From: JAAGZL01 sp964628835
GTDB lineage: Bacteria > Pseudomonadota > Gammaproteobacteria > Chromatiales > Chromatiaceae
NCBI GenBank assembly: GCA_964628835.1
Contig: CAZVME010000118.1
Span: 1 to 5,357, forward strand
DNA length: 5,357 nucleotides
Reading direction: 5' to 3'
How positions within the stretch are numbered: the first letter of the stretch is position 1; the number at the start of each line of letters is the position of its first letter. The position numbers were made by a program, and so were the translations under genes. This document shows, in pieces, positions 1 through 5,357 of the stretch. The notes beneath the pieces are model-generated. The model searched no databases. It was not told where the DNA came from and was given only the letters and a program-made list of their open reading frames with translations.

Positions 1-1714
1 ATACACCAACATAGTGTGTAATAGTGCCCTGAGCATCATGCACGCTGCTGATGGTAAGCAATTGAGGATATACTTCGCCACTCTTACGACGATTCCAGAT
101 TTCACCCTGCCAACGATTATTTTTTTCCAGCGAGACCCACATATCCGTATAGAAACTTATGTCATGCTTTCCTGACTGCAGCATGGAAGGTTGCTTATGC
201 AATAACTCCTGCGAGGTGTAGCCAGTGATCTCACAGAAACCACGATTGACCATCAGAATATTGGACTGGGCATCGGTGATCACAATGCCCTCAATGGTGT
301 TATCAAAGGCCACGCTAGAGAGTCGCAACTGCTCCTGTGCGTTTCTCTTCTCGGTAACATCCTGCAACAAATGAATGGAGTATTGATATTCACCCTGCTT
401 ATTTCGCAAGAGAGAGGTCCTGGAGTTAAACAAGCGTCCATCTGGCAGTACAAACTCATCCTCAATGAGATCATCGCTCTCAACTCCATCCAAAGAGTCT
501 TTAACCGAATCCGCACAGCACGGAAGACAACCCTCCAATATGGGAAACACCTCCCAGTAAGGTCGATGCATAATGCTCTTCTGATCCATTTCTGCCTGTT
601 TCAGGTAGGCCTGATTGGCGTGAATCAGATGCATATTCTCATCGTGCAGAAAGACAGGGTCAGCCATGGCATCAAAGGCATCAGCACACTCCTGTCTAGC
701 CTGATTAAGTTCCCTTTTGGAGGTAGTCAAAATACGCCGCGCGAAATAAAAGACCAACAATATAGCCAGAGTAACTCCACCTCCCATTGCCATAAACAGC
801 TCGTTGGTATACGTGATACCCCGCCCCTCAAATATCCGATTGCTATCAAGGCGGCTCAAAAAAGCTATCTGGCCAACTTCCCTATCCACCACGTCAATCA
901 CTGGCATCATGCCAATGCGATAACTATCGCCATTAAGGGTTATGGCAGGAGACCCCCAGGCTGGAGGAACTAATTTCGCCAGGGACTTCTGTGTGGAGTA
1001 GGCAGTTACATGTTCAGAATGCCGCATCCAGTCAGGTTCACGCCCTAACATATGCATACCACTCTCCCAATCTCCCTGATGCAACATGCTCTTGTTCAGA
1101 AACACCGTTGCCTGCAATCCAAACAGAGCAGGCAGTTTATTCACTAGATGTTCAATCTCAGCACCCAACTCCACATAACCGATCAACACCCCTTCCTGGT
1201 ACCAGGGAGACACCACCCGTAGAGTCAAGGTGCCAATCGGCCCCATCTCCAGACCAGAACTCATCTTCCCGCTGCTCTCAGCAATCAGGGTAGTCTTTCG
1301 ATTGATGGTATCGTTGTAGCGTCGCGGCTGATGCACTCGCAACAGATTAACCCTTTGCGGGCTAGTGAAATAGAAGTGGGTGATAGCGTGTTCTTTGCGT
1401 AGATGCTGAAATAGAGGGGCGGTCATTTGCAACAGGCGTTCGCGATCACCGGAAGCCAGGCCATCCACCAGACGTGGATCATTCTCCAGGGCCACCAATA
1501 CCGTACCCAGGGAATTCTGCCTCTGCTTCAGAGTGTCATTGAAGTAACGAGAGATACCGCTAATATCATGAGCAAACTCTTCTGTAAGCAAGGCTTGCTG
1601 CACGCGATTGAAGACAAACCCAAAGCCAACCACCAGCGCAACCAGCAGCAGCAGCGCCACAGCCAACCATTTCGCATGAGAGTTATTTTGCAACCGACCG
1701 TCCCGGCGCTTCAT
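1..1714 (-). CDS. Membrane-bound dCache-PAS-PAS signalling protein, C-terminus cut by window edge
   Basis: Reading the minus strand from the ATG at 1714 gives an uninterrupted frame of 571 codons that leaves the window still open. An in-frame TAA at 1720-1718 lies two codons upstream, so this is the earliest ATG; GGTG at 1725-1722 is a modest ribosome site 7 bases away. Seen in order: positively charged start, TM helix about residues 16-35, extracytoplasmic region 36-304, TM helix about 305-325, PAS about 343-455 ending in DVTEKR, and PAS about 466-571 beginning AFDNTIEGIVITD and containing GEIWNRRKSGEVYP. The extracytoplasmic part has HQPRRYND (128-135) and GYVELG (179-184), typical of the dCache_3 ligand-binding family. 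The protein is therefore an inner-membrane receptor for an unknown small ligand. PAS domains of the second type usually precede GGDEF or GGDEF-EAL domains, so c-di-GMP turnover is the likely output; a histidine kinase is possible. Odd points: a CLPCC cluster at 396-400 and lower GC than the neighbours. Confidence 0.9.
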   Translation of the reverse strand, partial: MKRRDGRLQNNSHAKWLAVALLLLVALVVGFGFVFNRVQQALLTEEFAHDISGISRYFNDTLKQRQNSLGTVLVALENDPRLVDGLASGDRERLLQMTAPLFQHLRKEHAITHFYFTSPQRVNLLRVHQPRRYNDTINRKTTLIAESSGKMSSGLEMGPIGTLTLRVVSPWYQEGVLIGYVELGAEIEHLVNKLPALFGLQATVFLNKSMLHQGDWESGMHMLGREPDWMRHSEHVTAYSTQKSLAKLVPPAWGSPAITLNGDSYRIGMMPVIDVVDREVGQIAFLSRLDSNRIFEGRGITYTNELFMAMGGGVTLAILLVFYFARRILTTSKRELNQARQECADAFDAMADPVFLHDENMHLIHANQAYLKQAEMDQKSIMHRPYWEVFPILEGCLPCCADSVKDSLDGVESDDLIEDEFVLPDGRLFNSRTSLLRNKQGEYQYSIHLLQDVTEKRNAQEQLRLSSVAFDNTIEGIVITDAQSNILMVNRGFCEITGYTSQELLHKQPSMLQSGKHDISFYTDMWVSLEKNNRWQGEIWNRRKSGEVYPQLLTISSVHDAQGTITHYVGV

Positions 1715-1767
1715 CCATTAACACCGTAAAATCTTACTACCGTTCTTTTAGTCAAGAGTCCCCGCTT

Positions 1768-1776
1768 TTTATATCA
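1768..1776 (-). promoter_or_regulatory. Candidate extended -10 promoter for the sensor gene
   Basis: On the minus strand this reads TGATATAAA, which fits the extended -10 form TGnTATAAT with one mismatch. No good -35 hexamer lies 16-18 bases upstream, which is tolerated for extended -10 promoters. Transcription would start near 1761 and give a leader of about 45 bases before the ATG at 1714. A second, weaker sigma70 candidate lies further upstream (TTGGCT, 17 bases, TAGATT on the minus strand). A TTGACT closer to the gene has no acceptable -10 at the right distance. Confidence 0.4.
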
Positions 1777-1802
1777 GTCCACCATAAATCTATTCGGATG
1801 AG

Positions 1803-1814
1803 TGGCTGTAGCCA
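1803..1814. repeat. Short inverted repeat in the divergent intergenic region
   Basis: TGGCT-GT-AGCCA forms a perfect five-base inverted repeat with a two-base centre. It overlaps the -35 element of the weaker candidate promoter of the sensor gene, so it could be an operator half-site pair. Five-base arms also occur by chance in a region this long, and no second copy was seen nearby. Confidence 0.25.
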
Positions 1815-1930
1815 ATACTTTAGGTAGCGGCCTCTATAGCATAAACTTTAACCACGACTATTAATCTCTTTCAGCCCGGTCTCTCGTACAGAACCAACCC
1901 TGAGCGGGAAACCCACAATAACATCAGACA

Positions 1931-1959
1931 TAGACAACCTTTGTACGAAGCGATATAAA
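1931..1959 (+). promoter_or_regulatory. Sigma70 promoter of rsmA
   Basis: TAGACA at 1931-1936 matches the -35 consensus TTGACA at five of six positions, and TATAAA at 1954-1959 matches the -10 consensus TATAAT at five of six. The spacer is exactly 17 bases. Transcription would start near 1966 and leave a leader of about 29 bases before the TTG at 1995. This suggests strong constitutive transcription of rsmA from its own promoter, independent of any upstream operon. Confidence 0.75.
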
Positions 1960-1984
1960 CCTTGGTGCTTTATTAAATAACAGC

Positions 1985-1988
1985 AGGT
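1985..1988 (+). promoter_or_regulatory. Ribosome binding site that fixes the TTG start of rsmA
   Basis: AGGT lies six bases before the TTG at 1995, a normal spacing. An in-frame TAA at 1974-1976 closes the frame upstream, and no ATG or GTG lies between it and the TTG. The next in-frame ATG is far inside the methyltransferase fold (residue 56). The TTG is therefore the only start that keeps the conserved N-terminal RKRFGQNFL motif. Confidence 0.7.
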
Positions 1989-1994
1989 AACCTA

Positions 1995-2789
1995 TTGACT
2001 CACAGAGCAAGAAAACGTTTCGGCCAGAACTTCCTGCATGACCCTGGCATTATCCAGCGCATAGTAAACAGCATCGCCCCACGACCAGATGAGCATCTGG
2101 TGGAGATCGGACCGGGGCAAGGCGCCATAACCAGGGAGCTGCTGCGCGCCACCGGCAACATGGATGCCGTGGAGCTGGACCGGGATCTGATTACGCCCCT
2201 GGCAGAGATGTGCGCCCCGCTGGGGGAGCTGCGCATCCATAACGCCGACGTGTTGAAATTTGATCTGTGCAGCCTAGTACCGCCCGAAGCGCAACTGCGG
2301 GTGGTGGGAAACCTGCCCTACAACATATCCACCCCGATTCTGTTTCATCTGTTGGAGCGCTCCCTCTGCATCCGGGACATGCACTTCATGTTACAGAAAG
2401 AGGTGGTGGAGCGAATGGGCGCCAGCCCTGGCAACAAGCAGTACGGACGCCTGTCGATAATGCTGCAGGCCCAGTGCCAGGTAACCCCCCTGTTCGAGAT
2501 CGGACCGGGCGCCTTTAAACCCGCACCCAAGGTGGACTCCGCCTTTGTGCGGCTAGAGCCCTATACCACGCCTCGGGTTGAGATAGAGGACCAGAGATAC
2601 TTCTCCCAGATGGTGGCCCAGGCCTTTTCCCAACGGCGCAAGACCCTGCGCAACAGTCTGCGTAAGCTGGTTCATGTGGAAACCATGGAACAGCTGGGGA
2701 TTGACCCCGGCCTGCGGGCAGAACAACTGGATGTGGAGACATTTGCCCGATTGGCCAACACCGCTTGTAAAACCGAGCCGCCGTCCTGA
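1995..2789 (+). CDS. rsmA: 16S rRNA (adenine1518-N6/adenine1519-N6) dimethyltransferase RsmA (KsgA)
   Basis: RsmA uses S-adenosylmethionine to dimethylate two adjacent adenines in the loop of helix 45 near the 3' end of 16S rRNA, a late checkpoint in 30S subunit assembly in the cytoplasm. The 264-residue product is complete (E. coli KsgA has 273). Visible motifs: RKRFGQNFL at 6-14, SAM motif I EIGPGQG at 37-43, acidic ELD at 60-62 for the ribose hydroxyls, D85 near the adenine, catalytic motif IV NLPYNIS at 106-112, FMLQKEV at 131-137, PPKVDS-like PAPKVDS at 176-182, and QRRKTLRNSL at 213-222 in the C-terminal rRNA-binding domain. All key residues are present, so activity is expected. Translation starts at TTG, with a near-consensus promoter just upstream. 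The common gammaproteobacterial neighbours surA-pdxA and apaG-apaH are not adjacent here; a divergent sensor gene and lon flank it instead. Loss of this enzyme in other bacteria gives kasugamycin resistance. Confidence 0.97.
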   Translation: MTHRARKRFGQNFLHDPGIIQRIVNSIAPRPDEHLVEIGPGQGAITRELLRATGNMDAVELDRDLITPLAEMCAPLGELRIHNADVLKFDLCSLVPPEAQLRVVGNLPYNISTPILFHLLERSLCIRDMHFMLQKEVVERMGASPGNKQYGRLSIMLQAQCQVTPLFEIGPGAFKPAPKVDSAFVRLEPYTTPRVEIEDQRYFSQMVAQAFSQRRKTLRNSLRKLVHVETMEQLGIDPGLRAEQLDVETFARLANTACKTEPPS

Positions 2790-2792
2790 TAT
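2764..2792 (+). promoter_or_regulatory. Candidate sigma32 (heat-shock) promoter for lon
   Basis: CTTGTA at 2764-2769 resembles the sigma32 -35 element CTTGAA (five of six), and CCTGATAT at 2785-2792 resembles the -10 element CCCCATnT (five of the seven fixed positions). The spacer is 15 bases, within the usual range. The element overlaps the last codons and stop of rsmA. Transcription would begin near 2800, giving lon a leader of about 100 bases. Lon-family genes are often under heat-shock control, which makes the match more plausible, but it was found by eye and could be chance. Confidence 0.33.
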
Positions 2793-2879
2793 GGGTGGGT
2801 AGACAAAGGCAGCAGGGCTGACAATCAACACAGTGCAAAGCCCAAACTGTTGCTAGTATTTACCTATACGGTTCTGTAC

Positions 2880-2884
2880 AAGGA
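2880..2884 (+). promoter_or_regulatory. Distant Shine-Dalgarno candidate for lon
   Basis: AAGGA is the only good anti-16S match ahead of the ATG at 2899, but it sits 14 bases away, longer than the usual 5-10. The bases between include CCACCC at 2888-2893, which could pair with GGGTGG at 2793-2798 in the leader. Either initiation at 2899 is inefficient or the real start is the in-frame ATG at 2974, which has AGG seven bases upstream. Confidence 0.4.
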
Positions 2885-2898
2885 AATCCACCCGTAAC

Positions 2899-5328
2899 AT
2901 GAATGATAACAACAACGGCATAGAACACCCCGACGATTTTATTGACCAGGCCCTGATTCGCTCAGGCGAGGCAATGCCGGGCGTGATCCACCTGCTACCG
3001 GTCACCAGTCGCCCCTTCTTCCCCGGCCAGGCGGTTCCGCTGATGATGGAAGAAAAACACTGGGGACCCACCTTTAAATCTCTGTCCGAAAAATCCAGCA
3101 GTGTCCTGGGAGTGGTTCTGGCCGATGCCCACACCGCAGAAGTAGCGCAGCCAGCGGATTTTCGCCGCATCGGGGTGGTGGGGCATATCCATCGCGTCCA
3201 ACAGATAGAGGACCGCCTGCAGGTCCTGGTGGAGTTTGTACAGCGTTTTGAGATCAAGAAGGTCCTCACCAGCAGCGATCCGTTCATAGCCCAGGTGGAG
3301 TACCTGCCCGAGTTTGGTGGCAGGCCAGACCGGGAGATAAAATCCTACGCCCTGGCCATCATCAACACCATCAAGGAGTTGCTGCCGCTGAACCCACTGT
3401 ATGCGGAAGAGCTGCGCATGTTCCTGGACCGGTTTGGCCCGGAGGATCCATCCCACCTGGCAGATTTTGCCGCCAGCCTCACCTCCTCCAACAAAAAACA
3501 GCTGCAGAGCGTGCTGGAGGCGGTGGAACTGCTACCACGCATGGAACGGGTTCTGGTGCTGCTCAACAATGAGTTGGAGATGGCCCGGGCTCAGCATGAG
3601 ATACGCCAGTCGGTGGAAAAGCGCATGGACAAGCAGCAGCGGGAGTTCTTCCTGCGCGAACAGCTCAAGTCCATCCAGCAAGAGCTGGGCATCGCCAAGG
3701 ATGATCGCACCGCCGAACTGGACAAATTCACTGAACGCCTGGAGGAGCTGACACTGTCGGAACAGGCCCAGAGCCGCCTGGATGAGGAGATGGAGAAGCT
3801 GGCCATGCTGGAGACCGGATCTCCCGAGTATGCGGTGACCAGAAACTATCTGGACTGGATCACCCTGCTGCCCTGGGGCAAACACTCCACCGACAAGCTG
3901 GACATGGCGCATGCCCGCAAGGCCCTGGACAAGGATCACTATGGTCTGGACGACGTAAAGGAGCGCATCCTGGAGTTCCTGGCCGTAGGCATAATGAAAC
4001 AGGAGATCAGCGGCTCCATCGTTCTGTTTGTGGGACCGCCTGGCGTGGGTAAGACCTCCATCGGCAAATCCATCGCCGAGGCCCTTGGGCGCAAGTTCTT
4101 CCGCTTCTCCCTGGGCGGCATCCGCGATGAGGCAGAGATCAAGGGCCACCGCCGTACCTATATCGGGGCCATGCCCGGTAAGTTCATCCAATCCATGAAA
4201 GAGGTGGGCACCGAGAACCCGGTGATCATGCTGGATGAGATCGACAAGGTGGGGGCCTCCTACCAGGGAGATCCCGCCTCTGCCCTGTTGGAGGTACTGG
4301 ACCCGGAACAGAACAGCGATTTTCTTGACCACTACCTGGACCTGCGTTTCGACCTCTCCAAGGTGCTGTTCCTATGTACCGCCAACCAGTTAGACACCAT
4401 ACCGCGCCCACTGCTGGACCGTATGGAGGTGATACCGCTCTCCGGCTATATCGCCAGCGAGAAGCTACAGATAGCCCGCAAATACCTGTTCCCCAGACAA
4501 CTGAAACGGGCCGGGCTCAAGCGTGGCCAGATCAAGATCAACGCCCCGGCGATGCGCGCCATCATTGATGGCTACGCCCGCGATGCCGGAGTACGCAGGC
4601 TGGAGAAACAGATCGGCAAGATCGTACGCAAGTGTGTGGTCAAGATCCTGGAGGGGACCAAGACCCCAATCAGCGTGGAGAAGGACGAGCTCAAGGAGTA
4701 CCTGGGCAATCCACTGTTCCGCGAGGAACGCAGCATGAGCGGCGCCGGTATCGTCACCGGACTAGCCTGGACCGCCATGGGCGGCGCCACCCTTACCATA
4801 GAGGCGGCACGCACCCATAGTTTTAATCGTGGCTTCAAACTCACCGGACAACTGGGCGATGTGATGCGCGAATCAGCCGAGATCGCCTACGGCTATATCG
4901 TTGGCCACGCCAAACGGTTCGGGGCCGACCCGGCCTTCTTCGAAAAGAGCTTCATCCATCTACATGTACCGGCAGGCGCCACCCCCAAGGATGGCCCCAG
5001 TGCCGGCATCACCATTGCCAGCGCCCTGCTCTCTCTGGCGCGGGGTGAAGAGCTGGCCCGCCCCCTGGCCATGACCGGTGAAATGACCCTTACCGGCGAG
5101 GTGTTCCCAGTGGGGGGTATCCGCGAAAAGGTGATCGCCGCCCGCCGCAGCGGCATCAAGGAGCTGATCGTGCCCAAGGAGAACCAGGGGGATTTCGAGG
5201 AGGTGCCGGAGCATATCCGCAAGGGGATCAAGGTACACTTCGCCGCCAGCTTCGATGAGGTGGCACCACTCCTATTCAAAAAAAGGCGCAAGAACACCGG
5301 GAAACTAAGCGAGTCTTTGATCTCGTGA
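2899..5328 (+). CDS. lon: ATP-dependent Lon protease (endopeptidase La), AsrA-like LonA variant
   Basis: Lon forms a cytoplasmic hexamer that unfolds damaged or regulatory proteins with ATP and degrades them in an internal chamber. The 809-residue product is complete (E. coli Lon: 784). Order of parts: substrate-binding N-domain from about residue 29 to 230; helical/coiled segment about 211-330 with the RMDKQQREFFLREQLKSIQ region; AAA+ module with Walker A GPPGVGKT (379-386), pore-loop Y421 in RTYIGAMPG, Walker B LDEID (D446, E447), sensor-1 N496, arginine finger R508 and sensor-2 R566; protease domain about 610-795 with Ser701 in DGPSAG and Lys744 in GGIREK, the Lon Ser-Lys dyad, 43 residues apart as in E. 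coli. All catalytic residues are intact. The N-terminus reads HLLPVTSRPFFPGQ instead of the usual LPLRD..VFP, which recalls the second Lon of Pseudomonas (AsrA). That subfamily call is from memory. Start at 2899 is the longest ATG; 2974 (Met26) is a possible alternative. It lies 109 bases after rsmA on the same strand, without an obvious terminator between. Confidence 0.96.
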   Translation: MNDNNNGIEHPDDFIDQALIRSGEAMPGVIHLLPVTSRPFFPGQAVPLMMEEKHWGPTFKSLSEKSSSVLGVVLADAHTAEVAQPADFRRIGVVGHIHRVQQIEDRLQVLVEFVQRFEIKKVLTSSDPFIAQVEYLPEFGGRPDREIKSYALAIINTIKELLPLNPLYAEELRMFLDRFGPEDPSHLADFAASLTSSNKKQLQSVLEAVELLPRMERVLVLLNNELEMARAQHEIRQSVEKRMDKQQREFFLREQLKSIQQELGIAKDDRTAELDKFTERLEELTLSEQAQSRLDEEMEKLAMLETGSPEYAVTRNYLDWITLLPWGKHSTDKLDMAHARKALDKDHYGLDDVKERILEFLAVGIMKQEISGSIVLFVGPPGVGKTSIGKSIAEALGRKFFRFSLGGIRDEAEIKGHRRTYIGAMPGKFIQSMKEVGTENPVIMLDEIDKVGASYQGDPASALLEVLDPEQNSDFLDHYLDLRFDLSKVLFLCTANQLDTIPRPLLDRMEVIPLSGYIASEKLQIARKYLFPRQLKRAGLKRGQIKINAPAMRAIIDGYARDAGVRRLEKQIGKIVRKCVVKILEGTKTPISVEKDELKEYLGNPLFREERSMSGAGIVTGLAWTAMGGATLTIEAARTHSFNRGFKLTGQLGDVMRESAEIAYGYIVGHAKRFGADPAFFEKSFIHLHVPAGATPKDGPSAGITIASALLSLARGEELARPLAMTGEMTLTGEVFPVGGIREKVIAARRSGIKELIVPKENQGDFEEVPEHIRKGIKVHFAASFDEVAPLLFKKRRKNTGKLSESLIS

Positions 5329-5332
5329 TGCC

Positions 5333-5357
5333 TTTTGGGACATCCAAGTCCCCAAAA
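5333..5357 (+). terminator. Hairpin just after lon, possible terminator
   Basis: TTTTGGGAC at 5333-5341 pairs with GTCCCCAAAA at 5348-5357 around a six-base loop, with one bulged C. It begins four bases after the lon stop codon, which is a usual place for an intrinsic terminator. The right arm ends at the window edge, so the required run of T cannot be seen. The A-rich right arm is not typical, so a processing or stabilising 3' hairpin is also possible. Confidence 0.4.

Noticed and set aside
1683..1718. Eleven-codon minus-strand open frame from the ATG at 1718 overlapping the sensor start
   Set aside because: It begins four bases upstream of the sensor ATG in another frame. A regulatory leader peptide is conceivable, but nothing in its sequence supports it.
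371..1729. Plus-strand open frames of about 100-200 codons at 371-973, 991-1293 and 1427-1729
   Set aside because: They lie antisense to the continuous sensor frame, whose translation shows clear TM, Cache and PAS motifs. The plus-strand products have no recognisable domain and no good ribosome sites.
1875..1909. CCCG ... CGGG complementary pair upstream of the rsmA promoter
   Set aside because: The arms are four bases and the loop is long; this is expected by chance.
2810..2820. CAGC-AGG-GCTG hairpin between rsmA and lon
   Set aside because: The stem is four bases and no T run follows, so it is not a credible terminator.
2850..2878. Promoter-like TTGCTA with TATACG or TCTGTA before lon
   Set aside because: TATACG is too near TTGCTA, and at correct spacing the -10 is poor. 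A start there would also leave the AAGGA almost at the 5' end of the transcript.
3532..4332. Minus-strand 266-codon open frame inside lon
   Set aside because: It is antisense to the AAA+ region of an intact lon and results from the GC-rich codon use there. The product resembles no family I know.

Overview
The window looks like a piece of a gammaproteobacterial chromosome. RsmA/KsgA carries the proteobacterial motifs in close-to-E. coli form, Lon is a LonA-type protease of gammaproteobacterial character, and the sensor is of the PAS type common in c-di-GMP proteins of this group. A free-living or symbiotic Chromatiales/Thiotrichales-like bacterium would fit, but that finer placement is only an impression from protein similarity.

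Layout: (1) Positions 1-1714, minus strand, hold one long open frame that runs off the left edge. It encodes the N-terminal 571 residues of a membrane sensor: TM helix, periplasmic double-Cache domain (dCache_3-like), second TM helix, then two cytoplasmic PAS domains. The output domain lies outside the window; GGDEF or GGDEF-EAL is the best guess. (2) Positions 1715-1994 are a divergent intergenic region. It holds a near-consensus sigma70 promoter facing right toward rsmA, a weaker extended -10 candidate facing left toward the sensor, and a small inverted repeat. (3) Positions 1995-2789, plus strand, encode RsmA (KsgA), the 16S rRNA adenine dimethyltransferase, starting at TTG. (4) Positions 2790-2898 are a short gap with no obvious terminator; a sigma32-like promoter candidate overlaps the end of rsmA. 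(5) Positions 2899-5328, plus strand, encode a complete 809-residue ATP-dependent Lon protease whose N-terminus resembles the AsrA-like Lon paralogues rather than the housekeeping E. coli type. (6) The last 29 bases hold a hairpin just after the lon stop.

rsmA and lon point the same way and could share transcription. Both are maintenance functions: ribosome small-subunit maturation and protein quality control. The sensor is transcribed away from them, is visibly lower in GC, and need not be functionally linked. I see no CRISPR array, tRNA, rRNA, transposase or prophage gene. The window does not show an obviously novel multi-gene system; the points most worth a second look are the Cys-rich first PAS domain of the sensor, the TTG start of rsmA, and the unusual Lon type next to rsmA with a possible heat-shock promoter.
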